Part shown: piece after piece, positions 51,649 through 61,319 of the stretch
How positions within the stretch are numbered: the first letter of the stretch is position 1
Layout of the letters: every line of letters begins with the position of its first letter
Notes under the pieces: generated by a model
The model's database searches: none
Seen by the model: only the letters and a program-made list of their open reading frames with translations
What the model was told of the DNA's origin: nothing
Assembly (NCBI RefSeq): GCF_003342675.1
Contig: NZ_CP031148.1
Span: forward strand, 2,604,001-2,668,000
DNA from: Haloplanus rubicundus
GTDB lineage: Archaea > Halobacteriota > Halobacteria > Halobacteriales > Haloferacaceae
DNA length: 64,000 nt
Direction of reading: 5' to 3'
Position numbers and translations under genes: made by a program

Positions 51649-51756
51649 ATTGATAAACTACGGCCATTTCTCCGTGGAGAAGTTCTAACTACCGATAACC
51701 GAAAGGAACCCCTATGCTCCATTTAACCGAACCCGATTTTCTTCCCGATCAGACAT

Positions 51757-53814
51757 ATGACTAGGCCTACGCAACGTTCATTCGACGGGACGCTAGTCAC
51801 GGCACCGTTCGGGAACGAAAACGTCGAACGGACAGCGCGGGACGAATACCGAACGCTCCTCGGCGAGCACGATTCTGAGGATGTGCTCGTTGTCACGGGT
51901 GCGCCGACGAGTACGGATACGTTCCGGGAAACCTTAGGTGAGGAACTTGCCGGCGCAACGACACCGTACGTGACGTCGCTCGTCGTGCACGCGACCGACG
52001 TCCTCAACCAGACCGACGACCGCGTCATTCTCTCCGACGCGCTACGACGAGAACTCCTCCACCGATTCCTCACAGACTACGAGTGGGAAACAGAGTATCT
52101 TCAACGCGCATCTGAACAGCCGTCGTTCATCGAGGACGTGGATGCTGTGATGGGCACGATCTCCTGGCAGACGGTCACGCCTGACGAGACACCGGAACTC
52201 CGTGACATTACGGCTGCCCTCGATGCGTTCCACGAGTGGCTGGCCGAGCACGGTCACATGGAACGCGGGCAACTCATCTCGGAAGCGCTCGATGTGCTCA
52301 CCGGCGATGCCCGAGGCGATGTCGTCGATTTCGAGGCGGTGCTCGCAGTCGAGTTTGAAGAGTTCTTTCCGCTCGACCGCGCGTATCTCGACGCGCTCGT
52401 AGGGGACTGTGACCTCGTCTGTATCGCCGAAGAGAATGCGGGTGTGCGCCGCACGTGGGTCGAGGCAGGCCCCGTTACGGACTACGTCTCCTTCAGCGAG
52501 TCCCGACACCGAGCGTCAGAGACGCCGTCGACACGCCCGGCTGCCACAGCAGCGTACTTCGCCGACGAAACGATTCCGGCAGACCCGGAAACAGGGTCGG
52601 TGTCCGTCCTCGCTACGGACTCCAGTGACGAACAACTCGCCGAGATTGCGAACGAGATCGAAGACCTCGTCGCGCAGTCAGACTGGAAGTACGATGACAC
52701 CGCTGTCGCCACGAAGCAAAGTGGGAGTACCGTTACGGACACCATCGAAGCGCTCGAATGCACCGGGATTCCGACGGAATCGACGACCGTGACTGGGTTC
52801 GGTGATGACCCAGCGATTCGGGAACTCCTCGCTGCCGTTCGACATCTGGCCGCAGATGGGGAAGATGAGAGACCCGATCATGGCCCGGACCTCGATACGG
52901 AGCGCTTGGATCGCGTCAGTGAGATAGACAGCCTCGAAGAGGGGGTCCGCTGGTGGGCGACCGATGCAGGGTTGAAAGAGCGGATTGCGAAGCACGCGAC
53001 CCCGCTTGATGCACGGGCGCAGTTCGGGAACGTCAAGCGGGCGTTCCGGATGGCGGAGTTCCTCGAAGACACTTCGTTCGTGGATGCGACGTGGGAGTCC
53101 TTCGAGGAGATGCTCGAACGCGCCCACGAGTACGCACCGCAACAAAACCAGACGAGCGCGACGGATCTCGACGGCGGTGTCCGCGTAGACCATCTGCAGG
53201 CGATCAAAAACGAGTCGTTCCGTGCGGTGTTTCTCGTGAACCTCGTCGATAGCGAGTACCCGGGTGACCCGTTCCTGACGCGGTTGTTCCCGACCGAGCG
53301 GGTCGCGTCGATGTCGGACTACCCTGGTGTTACGGACCTCGACGAGCCGGACGTGGACGCGACGTTCTCGACGACGTCTACAGCGTCGAGTCGGCCGTTC
53401 GCGCGGTATCACACGGAACACGCGCGGCGACGCCTCGCAGTTGGGGCTGGCGCTACGGACGAGCACCTGTACTGTTGTCTGTACGAGTACGAGGACACCG
53501 CACTGGAAGAGCGTGCGCAGGCGTCGCGGTTCCTCACGGCAGCCTACGACGACCTGCCGTGGGTCACCGACGCCGACGACCCGCAGATCACAAGCGAGCA
53601 ATCGGCGGAGGATTTCCTGTTGTCGCGGGTCGACGACGCGCTCGCGGAGGTGCGTCGCGCAAACAGCCAAGACGTGACGGTGTCGCTCGACGAGGTGGAA
53701 GCGGAGCTCGGCGAGATCCAGGACCTGCTCGACAAGAGCGGGGCGCGTGGTGAGGAGCTTCGGAAGGCACTCCGTGCGCGGGTCGAGTTTGCAAATGGGG
53801 AGGTCAGACGATGA
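51757..53814 (+). CDS. AddB-like inactive SF1 helicase subunit (nuclease domain split off)
   Basis: This 685-residue protein has a UvrD-like layout without ATPase motifs. The N-terminal GTLVTAPFGNENVER occupies the place of an AddB P-loop but lacks GKT. The region VDHLQAIKNESFRAVFLVNLVDSEYPG (in parts) matches the motif V area of AddB/RecB-type helicases. It ends before any nuclease domain, which the next gene supplies. Stop and next start overlap (ATGA). In AddAB the AddB subunit scans for chi; such a role here is inference. No clear family name was recognised beyond this. Confidence 0.72.
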   Translation: MTRPTQRSFDGTLVTAPFGNENVERTARDEYRTLLGEHDSEDVLVVTGAPTSTDTFRETLGEELAGATTPYVTSLVVHATDVLNQTDDRVILSDALRRELLHRFLTDYEWETEYLQRASEQPSFIEDVDAVMGTISWQTVTPDETPELRDITAALDAFHEWLAEHGHMERGQLISEALDVLTGDARGDVVDFEAVLAVEFEEFFPLDRAYLDALVGDCDLVCIAEENAGVRRTWVEAGPVTDYVSFSESRHRASETPSTRPAATAAYFADETIPADPETGSVSVLATDSSDEQLAEIANEIEDLVAQSDWKYDDTAVATKQSGSTVTDTIEALECTGIPTESTTVTGFGDDPAIRELLAAVRHLAADGEDERPDHGPDLDTERLDRVSEIDSLEEGVRWWATDAGLKERIAKHATPLDARAQFGNVKRAFRMAEFLEDTSFVDATWESFEEMLERAHEYAPQQNQTSATDLDGGVRVDHLQAIKNESFRAVFLVNLVDSEYPGDPFLTRLFPTERVASMSDYPGVTDLDEPDVDATFSTTSTASSRPFARYHTEHARRRLAVGAGATDEHLYCCLYEYEDTALEERAQASRFLTAAYDDLPWVTDADDPQITSEQSAEDFLLSRVDDALAEVRRANSQDVTVSLDEVEAELGEIQDLLDKSGARGEELRKALRARVEFANGEVRR

Positions 53815-54716
53815 GTAACGTCTCTCTGTCCCCGTCACGGTTAGCGACGTACGCGACGTGTCCGCGCCAGTACGACTACAGTTACGTACAGGATGTCATC
53901 ACGCCGGATCGTACCGAACTGTATCTCAACCAAGGGACGATTTACCACGAGACGATCGAGGAAGTGTGTGACGAGACCGACCCAGTTGATTCTTCTGAGG
54001 CAATCCACGAGCGCGCGATGGACATCTTCGACGCGAAGTGGGCCGAACACAGCACACCGGCGGATTACGAATCGGAGGCGCACCAAGAGTATCAGCGCGT
54101 GGAGAACCGTGCTGGAGTCGAGGCGTTTTTCGATCCCGACGGCGGCGACGGCATCGACCATGCACGTCAGTCGATTGCCACCGAGTGCTGGGTAGAGTGC
54201 GAACGCGATGGTCGTGCACTCCACGGGAAAGCAGATAACGTCCTTCGGACGGAGGACGGGCTTCACGTCATCGACTACAAACGGAACACGCGTGGCGTGC
54301 TTTCGTCCGGTACGGCAGACTATCTCGGTGAGCACCTCGATGGAGGCGCACACGAACCGAAGCGTGTCCGGAACGCATTCCAGACGGCGGTGTACATCGA
54401 GGGCGTGAAGAACGAACCGTTCTACGAGGACGGGATGGAGGTCCAGTTCAGTTTCTACGGCCTCCTCAACCGCACGTCCTTCGAGAGTACCCCGACTGGG
54501 TACGAGGTGTCCGCCCGCGGGTATCCGCGGGAAACCACGGAGATTTACGAGGAATATCACGACACGATCTGGGAACTCATTCGTGCGGCACACGACGGCA
54601 TCACGGGCGAGGCCTACGAGCCGGAGCCGTTCGACCTCATCAACGAGGAGGCGTGCCCGGACTGTGACTATCGAGAGATGTGTGCTGACCGCTTGGCGAC
54701 GGAGGTGCGACGATGA
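53811..54716 (+). CDS. Cas4/AddB-type PD-(D/E)XK nuclease with Fe-S cysteines
   Basis: The 301-residue RecB-fold nuclease shows the His of motif I in GTIYHETIEEV (His46), an Asp in HGKADNVLRT (about 140), and the core motif VIDYKRN (about 153-159). A four-Cys Fe-S site is formed by Cys17 (ATCPRQYDY) and CPDCDYREMC near the C-terminus (about 283-292). The same Cys layout occurs in AddB and Cas4. It is coupled by 4-bp overlaps to both neighbours. It most likely works as the detached nuclease of the AddB-like subunit. No CRISPR array is present. Confidence 0.88.
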   Translation: MSNVSLSPSRLATYATCPRQYDYSYVQDVITPDRTELYLNQGTIYHETIEEVCDETDPVDSSEAIHERAMDIFDAKWAEHSTPADYESEAHQEYQRVENRAGVEAFFDPDGGDGIDHARQSIATECWVECERDGRALHGKADNVLRTEDGLHVIDYKRNTRGVLSSGTADYLGEHLDGGAHEPKRVRNAFQTAVYIEGVKNEPFYEDGMEVQFSFYGLLNRTSFESTPTGYEVSARGYPRETTEIYEEYHDTIWELIRAAHDGITGEAYEPEPFDLINEEACPDCDYREMCADRLATEVRR

Positions 54717-57700
54717 GCGACGACAGTGACGAGTACCCGTCGTGGTTCCCGGTTCCAGAGGAAGATGTGTCGCCGGAGCCCCAGCAGCGGGCGATTATCG
54801 ACTCCGACGCGTACCCGATGCGGGTGCTCGCTGGGGCGGGGACGGGGAAGACGTTCACGATGGTGCGGAAGATCGAGCACCTCATCGACGAGGAAGACGT
54901 GTCTCCGGACCGGATTCTCGCGTTGACATTCACGAACAACGCTGCGGACTCGATGCGTGAAAAACTCAACGCGAAACTCGGCACGGCCGGGTACGACATC
55001 GGCGCGTACACGTATCACTCGATCTGCAACGAGATCCTCACCGACTACGCGTACGAAGCCGGGATCGATCCGGACTTCGAGGTCGCCACGGACGCCGAGA
55101 AGTACGCCATCGTGCTGGACGTCCTGGACGAGATCGAGTACCGGTCGGTCAAACCCAACGTGTACGGGAGCGACGGGTACGCGTCAGGGGCCGCGTCGAA
55201 GCTGCTCAACTTCATCGGGTCGATGAAACGCAGCGGCATCACGCCCGACGACATCGACGCCTTCCTCGGGACTGCCGACCGTGTCTACGAACTCGCCGAC
55301 CTTCCGGAGCGCGCCGAGGCTATTGCCAGCGACCACCTGGGCGGCCGGTCCGTGTCGAGCGTGCTTGGCTCGCTTCCAGACGCACGCGCTGACCTCGTCG
55401 CTGAACGCGACGCGCTCGGGACGGACGGTATCGAAGCCAGCGTCCGCGACTTCCTCGACCGCCTCGTGGATCTCTGCGACGAGCTGGAAGCAGCGTTCGA
55501 AGCCCACGAGGCAGGCGACCGGGAGTTACCGGAAAACGCGTACAAGCTCCCGAAATACCTGCTCGGTGGATACGCGAGCGGTGCGCCGACAGGTATCCCG
55601 GACGATCTCGACCTCGAACTCACGGAGCACCTCGACTCGTTCCTCTCGGACTGCCTCACGGCCCGAGACCTGACCGCGGGCTATGCGGCCTACGAGCGCG
55701 AGCTAGATGAGCGGAATCTCATCGACTTCGACGGCCTCGTCGTGGAAACGGCTGCACTGATGGATTCGCCGGTCGGCGAAGAAATCGCAGACCGATGGGA
55801 CTACGTGTTCTGTGACGAGTTCCAGGATACCGACCGACTTCAGTTCGACCTCGTCACGTCACTCGTCACCGACGACAACCTATTCGTCGTCGGCGACGAC
55901 GACCAGGCGATCTACGAGTGGCGCGGGGCGCACGTCGCCAACATCACCGACGAACTTGACCGGGCGTTCGCGGCGCTCACCGACGAACCGTTAGAAGAGA
56001 ACTTCCGATCCCGGCAGCCAATCCTCGACCTGGCGAACGAAGCGATACAGAAGCTCGATCACCGACAACGACACAAGACACTGAAACGCGTCGACGAACC
56101 CGAGTACGACGGGGACACTGTCGCTACCGTCGAGCTCCCGGACGAGGATGACGAGGACGGCGCGACCCAACTTCGCACCGTCGTTCAGAATTTACTGAGT
56201 GGTGGAGCGGCGAACCTCGACGAGGCGTACGACCCGGGCGACATCGCCCTGCTTGTCCGGAAGAACGACCACGCCACCCCCGTCATCGAGGAGTTCGAAG
56301 ACGCCGGCATCCCGTACCAGGTTGCTGGCGATCTGGCCACGGAATCCGTCGGCGTCGGCACCGTGACCGCCTACCTGAAGGCACTCGCGCGGCCGGAAGA
56401 CGAAGTGAGCTGGAATCGCGTCCTCCTGATGCGGTACCGGCTCTGCGATGCGGACCTCCGCACGCTCAACGCGGGCGACGACCCGCTCGTGGACACGCTG
56501 CGCGAGACGCCGCTCGACGAGTTCGGGGAACCCGACCGCGTCGCAGAGGCCCGTAAGCACGTCACGGAACTCCTCGGCATCCGTGACTCGGCGTCTCTCA
56601 GCCACCTGTACCGCGAACTCACGGACATCACGAACATCGAGTGGTATCTCAGCGAACAGGAGCGCCGGGATCTCGCCCAGCTGGAGGACGTCATCGAACA
56701 GTACGGGGACAGTGCTGTCCAACCACCGCTCACGCCGGAGTTCATCGACTCGCTCGAACACTACGACTCGCTGTTCGACGAGAGCGGCTCGACACCGACG
56801 AGTCAGCCGGACGTCGCCGACGACGCGGTCAACGTGATGACCATCCACAAGAGCAAGGGCCTGGACTTCCCGGTCGTCCTCATCCCGCAAGTCACAGCCG
56901 ACGAGTGGGCACCGAGTTCACGCACCTACGACGCGCTCGAAACCGGCCTCTCGGACGGGCCGGAGGCGGCGTTCGCCGAGGACTTCGTCACGCGCGACGC
57001 CCGCGAAACCCGTCGCGTGTTCCACGTCGGAATCACGCGCGCCGAGGACATCCTCGTGTTGCAGGGAGGACGAGAGGAAGCCGACCCCGACGAAACGCAT
57101 CCGATGGTAGAGGCAGTCGACGACATTCTGCCATCCCAAACCCCGTGGGGACCGGAGCGGGGGAACCTTCCGATCTGGACCGACGTGCAAGCGTGCCTCC
57201 CGGACGAGGCGGTCGACTGGAGCGACACGCTGGCCAGCGAGACTGTCGGGGATATCGGTGGCACAATCAGACACGACGGCGACGAACTCTCACTCGAGGT
57301 AGCGCGCGACCGCCTGTTGAACCTCGCGAGGGCATCCATCGACGGAGACCTCACGACGGACGGTGAGCGATCGACGCTCCAGGTCGAATCGTTGACTGGG
57401 CCCTCGGCACCGTATCCATCGATTTCACACAGCTACACGTCGCTGACGGCCTACGAGGAATGCCCGCGCAGTCATTACCTCGAGTACGTGGTCAACGCCT
57501 TCCCCGACTATCGGAGATCCACAAGCGATGATGGAGACGGCGTGTCACAACGCGATATCGGCGTGCTCTTCCACGACACTGCGGAGCAAGCCGCGAACCA
57601 GTCGATTCGTGATCGGGACGTGTGGTACGAAATCTGCGAACGGCTCGCCAGCCAGCGGCGAGCGGAAGACGCACTCCCTGCTGCGAACGCGTGCATCGGC

Positions 57701-58150
57701 CGGTACTTCGAGTTGGCGTTGAGCGACTACGAGATCGTGGACGCGGAGCGAGAGTTCGAACTCGATCTCGACGGGCACGAACTCGTCGGATACATCGACG
57801 CCGTCTACCGGCTGCCGGACGGCGAGTTACTCGTCATCGATTACAAGGCAACTGAACGGTATCGGAACCTGCAGGAGGATAAGCAACTCCCGATCTATCT
57901 GTTGGCCTGCCGCGACCTGTACGACGAACCAGTCTCACGCGCAGGCTACGCCTACGTCGGCGATGTCGGCCCGAACGTCGAAACGCGTTCGTTCGACGAA
58001 TCAGAACTTCGTGCGGTCGAGGACGACGTCGTGAGCAAAATGAATCGGATCTCGAATTCGTCGTTCGGAGAGTATCACGACGGTGAGCACTGCCAGTGGT
58101 GTCGACACAATCAGCTTCCGTGTTCCCCAGCATCGCTACGGAGTGACTGA
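54713..58150 (+). CDS. AddA-like UvrD helicase fused to Fe-S PD-(D/E)XK nuclease
   Basis: The 1145-residue protein carries all SF1A motifs: Walker A AGAGTGKT (40-47), DEFQDT (about 368-373), GDDDQAIYEWRG (about 394-405), ENFRSRQP, MTIHKSKGLDFP (about 709-720) and HVGITRAED (about 770). The C-terminal RecB-type nuclease has GVLFHDTAEQA, GYIDAVYRL and VIDYKATE (about 1040-1047), with Cys in EECPRSHY and CQWCRHNQLPC (about 1126-1136) for a second Fe-S cluster. This matches AddA/AdnA-type double-strand-end resection enzymes. Its start overlaps the Cas4-like gene by 4 bp. Confidence 0.92.
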   Translation: MSDDSDEYPSWFPVPEEDVSPEPQQRAIIDSDAYPMRVLAGAGTGKTFTMVRKIEHLIDEEDVSPDRILALTFTNNAADSMREKLNAKLGTAGYDIGAYTYHSICNEILTDYAYEAGIDPDFEVATDAEKYAIVLDVLDEIEYRSVKPNVYGSDGYASGAASKLLNFIGSMKRSGITPDDIDAFLGTADRVYELADLPERAEAIASDHLGGRSVSSVLGSLPDARADLVAERDALGTDGIEASVRDFLDRLVDLCDELEAAFEAHEAGDRELPENAYKLPKYLLGGYASGAPTGIPDDLDLELTEHLDSFLSDCLTARDLTAGYAAYERELDERNLIDFDGLVVETAALMDSPVGEEIADRWDYVFCDEFQDTDRLQFDLVTSLVTDDNLFVVGDDDQAIYEWRGAHVANITDELDRAFAALTDEPLEENFRSRQPILDLANEAIQKLDHRQRHKTLKRVDEPEYDGDTVATVELPDEDDEDGATQLRTVVQNLLSGGAANLDEAYDPGDIALLVRKNDHATPVIEEFEDAGIPYQVAGDLATESVGVGTVTAYLKALARPEDEVSWNRVLLMRYRLCDADLRTLNAGDDPLVDTLRETPLDEFGEPDRVAEARKHVTELLGIRDSASLSHLYRELTDITNIEWYLSEQERRDLAQLEDVIEQYGDSAVQPPLTPEFIDSLEHYDSLFDESGSTPTSQPDVADDAVNVMTIHKSKGLDFPVVLIPQVTADEWAPSSRTYDALETGLSDGPEAAFAEDFVTRDARETRRVFHVGITRAEDILVLQGGREEADPDETHPMVEAVDDILPSQTPWGPERGNLPIWTDVQACLPDEAVDWSDTLASETVGDIGGTIRHDGDELSLEVARDRLLNLARASIDGDLTTDGERSTLQVESLTGPSAPYPSISHSYTSLTAYEECPRSHYLEYVVNAFPDYRRSTSDDGDGVSQRDIGVLFHDTAEQAANQSIRDRDVWYEICERLASQRRAEDALPAANACIGRYFELALSDYEIVDAEREFELDLDGHELVGYIDAVYRLPDGELLVIDYKATERYRNLQEDKQLPIYLLACRDLYDEPVSRAGYAYVGDVGPNVETRSFDESELRAVEDDVVSKMNRISNSSFGEYHDGEHCQWCRHNQLPCSPASLRSD

Positions 58151-58364
58151 TAACTTCCGGCGGGGGTACGTACATATCATCAGCTCTGTTGAAATCCGTC
58201 GGGACTAATGGAACTGTTGAGTAGAGAGGAGGTACACAGTATCGCGGTGCTGAATATGCGCTCTGTATTCAGCACGAGCGCTGAAACCTACCACTGCCTG
58301 AGAATTTTGACAACCAATATCAAGTATGAATCGGCACTTGGGAACCTCCTGTTGTTCCTTCTGA
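58151..58364. other. AT-rich noncoding stretch with a hairpin after the helicase operon
   Basis: No convincing gene is seen; short frames on both strands (for example 58208-58396) lack family-like features. GTGCTGAATA (58247-58256) and TATTCAGCAC (58266-58275) form a perfect 10-bp stem with a nine-base loop. It could end the operon transcript or be part of an old element. Confidence 0.5.
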
Positions 58365-59090
58365 TCACACACTTCTTGGATACGAAGGGAGATTGAATTC
58401 ACGCCCGACTCGCGGGGCAAGGAACTGATGGACCACCTCCAGTTCGAGATACGTCGGATCGTCCAGAAGCCGCGCCATCAGCACGAGCGACCGACCAAGC
58501 GACAACGTATCGGACTGCTCCTCTACGCTCTCGATTGAGAGGTCAATATCTTCGAAAGCCCCAAGCATCCGATCGAGACCACTCACGAGCAGACGCTTGA
58601 CTGCCTCGTACTCGACGGCGGATAACGATCGTCCGGCTGCAATTTTCTCGGTGACTGTGTCCGGATCGACCTGAGACTGCGTTTCGATCGTAACTGTCGC
58701 CGTTCCGCTGGTAAACGGCCCCTCCAGTTCCTGATCGAGCGCCCGAAGCAGGCCGTACTCGACGAGCTGTTCGAACAGAATGCCGATGTCTCGCGAACCG
58801 GCGTAGAGGAATGTGATTGCCCCAATAACACCGGACATCTCGTCTTCGCGGAGTGGCAAGTCGTCCGACTCGGCGTCATCACCCGTCAACGGATGAAGTT
58901 CGGCGAACACTTGTTTCCGATCTTCCGGATCGAGTTCCTTGGAGAGCAGTTCGAGATCCTTCAGCGAATTTCGAATACGTTTCCGCATCCGGTAGCGCGT
59001 GTTCGTCTCGGACTGTTCCACCTCGTACTCCGCCTCTCCGCGAAGATATTCTCTCTGGGCGGGCGTCAGGAGGGCAGGATCACGACTCAT
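58365..59090 (-). CDS. haloarchaeal island protein, unassigned
   Basis: From ATG 59090 the product is 241 residues. The N-terminus LLTPAQREYLRGEAEYEVEQ and the following RMRKRIRNSLKDLELLSKEL (in parts) resemble a haloarchaeal family often found on plasmids and islands. The C-terminal part is helical. No catalytic or DNA-binding motif is clear. It is convergent with the helicase operon. In-frame extension to 59141 adds residues unlike the family start. Confidence 0.75.
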   Translation of the reverse strand: MSRDPALLTPAQREYLRGEAEYEVEQSETNTRYRMRKRIRNSLKDLELLSKELDPEDRKQVFAELHPLTGDDAESDDLPLREDEMSGVIGAITFLYAGSRDIGILFEQLVEYGLLRALDQELEGPFTSGTATVTIETQSQVDPDTVTEKIAAGRSLSAVEYEAVKRLLVSGLDRMLGAFEDIDLSIESVEEQSDTLSLGRSLVLMARLLDDPTYLELEVVHQFLAPRVGREFNLPSYPRSV

Positions 59091-59389
59091 ACACAGCTTT
59101 TGATTATTTACTAACTGAGTATTTGTGACTACAGGTAGCAACCACGCAAGATGATCCGAGCGGTTGAATCGACACGGACCGAGAAGCGCCCGTCAAACCG
59201 ATACTGTCGACGTACTCGGCGTGGCAAGTCAGTGGAACAGGCACCCAGTTACCGTACCGAGCGGTGTCTACTGATCCCCGCGCAATTCCGACGCTCTAAT
59301 TCACAAGGGGAGTCTAGTCATTTGACTCCAAGAGAGCAATCGTGTAGAACTGACGAGTGCGACCATGCATCCACCGAGGTGAACAACTG
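59091..59389. other. AT-rich region, weak small ORF only
   Basis: A 79-codon plus frame (ATG 59151 to TGA 59388-59390) overlaps the next start in TGATG, which would allow coupling. Its product is Arg/Ser-rich without any recognisable feature, so coding is doubtful. The rest shows no feature. Confidence 0.35.
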
Positions 59390-59596
59390 ATGACTGCTGG
59401 CCTCAGCTGCCCAACTTGTGATCGGTCGACACTCGAATCAGTCTCTGAAGAGGCTATGTGCGAGTGTACGAACTGTGGGCAACGGACTCACGTCGCCATG
59501 GCTGCCCGCGAGGATTTGGAAGATTTAGCGACTTCCGACCTCCCCTGTTCAGATATCGCTGAAACGCTGTTAGCGATCGTTCAAGAGAATGGATAA
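59390..59596 (+). CDS. small zinc-ribbon protein
   Basis: Sixty-eight residues from ATG 59390 contain a four-Cys ribbon (LSCPTCDRSTL, CECTNCGQRTH) followed by a helical tail with DLPCSDIAETLLAIVQE. Likely a small nucleic-acid- or protein-binding zinc ribbon. Family not recognised. It is the only strong plus-strand gene between the island protein and the phosphatase. Confidence 0.65.
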   Translation: MTAGLSCPTCDRSTLESVSEEAMCECTNCGQRTHVAMAAREDLEDLATSDLPCSDIAETLLAIVQENG

Positions 59597-59698
59597 TCGT
59601 CGTCTGCGTGCTAACGAGGCCGTGTTGGGTCTGACCCGCAACGACAACTCTGCTTCCCTGTTTCGCTTTCGTAGCTGGTCAACACGAGATTCCACTAA

Positions 59699-60049
59699 TC
59701 AGAAGCTGTCTTGGACGGCATCCATCTTGCACTGAACACAGAGGTCGTCGAAGATACAGCCGACGTTGTCGTAGGGGCAGACGTGGTCTTCAGTTTCGAC
59801 CGAGAGGCGGCGTTTCTGCTGTCGCCATTCAACCTCCCAAGCGTCGATAGACATCTCGCTGGAGGTGAAGACGATCTCGCCATCGCGGTTCTCGATTTTC
59901 GCGACCGTCCCTGGCGCGAGTTCCTCTTTCACGACCGCGATGGCTTCCTCGTAGGACTGACAGTCGCGCCGCTCTCGGTCCGTGTCGAGCAAGACGACCG
60001 TGATCGAACGATCAGTCGTCTCGGTCGGTTCGGGGGCTCGTGTCACCAT
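59699..60049 (-). CDS. haloarchaeal small protein with C-terminal Cys cluster
   Basis: From ATG 60049 the product is 116 residues: a strand-rich part (ITVVLLDTDRERRDCQSYEEAI, in parts), then IVFTSSEMSIDAWEVEW and the Cys-rich tail CPYDNVGCIFDDLCVQCKMD. I recall related proteins recurring on haloarchaeal plasmids and islands. The four Cys probably bind zinc. The longer frame to 60871 is antisense noise. Confidence 0.75.
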   Translation of the reverse strand: MVTRAPEPTETTDRSITVVLLDTDRERRDCQSYEEAIAVVKEELAPGTVAKIENRDGEIVFTSSEMSIDAWEVEWRQQKRRLSVETEDHVCPYDNVGCIFDDLCVQCKMDAVQDSF

Positions 60050-60202
60050 GTACAGCCGTCTCTTAGAGAATAATAAATTCTCGCCTGCCAGGAGGATCGA
60101 TCGAAAGGAGACAACAGGAGAAACGGAAATAATACATCGAGCGTCAAGCAACGGCAGACAGAGACCACAGATAGGTATGACACTCGAGCGGTCGATTCGT
60201 GC

Positions 60203-60697
60203 ATGATGTACAATTTCGCTCCGGCGGCCGAGGACGAACGGATCGTCTTCGGCGCTTGTCGTCCGAATCATCCACGACGAGCGCCACCCGACAGTTCGGT
60301 CGACGATTGGGTGCGATATATGCAGGAACGAGACGTCGAACGCGTCTGCTGTCTGCTCGACGAGACACATCTGAGCGAGTACGACGACCTCCTCGACACC
60401 TACGCGGCGGCGTTCGGTGAGGATCGCGTGACGCACGCGTCGATCGAGGATTTCAGCGTCGTCGATCGACGGACGCTCCACGAGACGATCCTGCCGTTTC
60501 TCGACGCGTCGAACGCCGCCTCGGAACGAGTCGTCGTCCACTGTTCGGCGGGCTCGGGCCGAACGGGACACGTACTGGCGCTCTGGCTGGCACACGATCG
60601 AGGCTGTAGCATCGAGGACGCCGTCGCCGAAGTACGTCGAATGGGACGTCGACCGCTCGAGGCCGCGAGTAGGGCAGACTTGCGCGCGTTGCTGTAA
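60203..60697 (+). CDS. dual-specificity / tyrosine protein phosphatase
   Basis: The 164-residue protein has the PTP loop HCSAGSGRTG (His113, Cys114, Arg120) that forms the phosphocysteine intermediate, and an upstream general-acid loop candidate (SIEDFSVVDRRTL). It would dephosphorylate proteins or small phosphates. Both ATG 60203 and 60206 are possible starts. It lies in the right part of the island, 118 bp before the intact DUF309 gene. Confidence 0.85.
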   Translation: MMYNFAPAAEDERIVFGACRPNHPRRAPPDSSVDDWVRYMQERDVERVCCLLDETHLSEYDDLLDTYAAAFGEDRVTHASIEDFSVVDRRTLHETILPFLDASNAASERVVVHCSAGSGRTGHVLALWLAHDRGCSIEDAVAEVRRMGRRPLEAASRADLRALL

Positions 60698-60815
60698 CAG
60701 ACTGCCGTACCGGATGCGGTAACGCCTCTCAACTGTGAAATCCGATCTCCCGCCAACAGTGCTCACGATGGGATCGGTCGGTGCGATTAGGTAGCTTGGA
60801 CGACTACTCACCGAT

Positions 60816-61310
60816 ATGGACGACCACACCCGAGACGACACTGTGGGCCCCCCAACCTCGGGAGATCCCACCGGGTGGGATAACGGCCGTGGACCGTCTA
60901 ACGGGTGGGAACACGGGACGCTCCGACGAGCAGTAATTCATGGGGTGCGCCTCTACAACGCCGGCGAGTACCACGAGGCGCATGATTGTTTTGAAGCAGA
61001 GTGGTACAACTACGGGAGCGGGTCGACGGAAAGCGCCTTCCTTCACGGGATGGTCCAAGTTGCCGCGGGCGCCTACAAACACGTCGACTTCGAGAACGAC
61101 GACGGTATGCGCTCGCTGTTCGAGACGGCGCTCCAGTATCTCCACGGCGTGCCCAGCGACTACTATGGTGTGAACGTCGACGACGTTCGCACGACCCTAC
61201 AGGCTTCGCTCGACGATCCGGACACACTCAATAGCTGGAAAATCGAGCTCGATGGCGACCGCCCCGTCGCGATGGACCACGACCGTGAGTACGCCGAGCG
61301 GCTGGAGTAA
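60816..61310 (+). CDS. DUF309 protein, intact copy carried by the island
   Basis: The 164-residue protein contains the DUF309 helical domain ([34 protein letters not shown], in parts). The function is unknown. It is homologous to both broken DUF309 pieces at the island borders but clearly diverged (for example [17 protein letters not shown] versus [17 protein letters not shown]) and in opposite orientation. It ends 9 bp from the stop of the right-hand fragment. It may have taken over the function of the split gene. Confidence 0.9.
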   Translation: MDDHTRDDTVGPPTSGDPTGWDNGRGPSNGWEHGTLRRAVIHGVRLYNAGEYHEAHDCFEAEWYNYGSGSTESAFLHGMVQVAAGAYKHVDFENDDGMRSLFETALQYLHGVPSDYYGVNVDDVRTTLQASLDDPDTLNSWKIELDGDRPVAMDHDREYAERLE

Positions 61311-61319
61311 CTGACGGGA

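Noticed and set aside
53811-54716. cas4 of a CRISPR-Cas system
   Set aside because: The nuclease is Cas4-like, but no other cas gene and no repeat-spacer array occurs in the window; its coupling to the AddA/AddB-like genes explains it better.
58205-58420. Short ORFs on both strands in the gap after the helicase operon
   Set aside because: They overlap each other and the end of the island protein gene, and have no family-like features.
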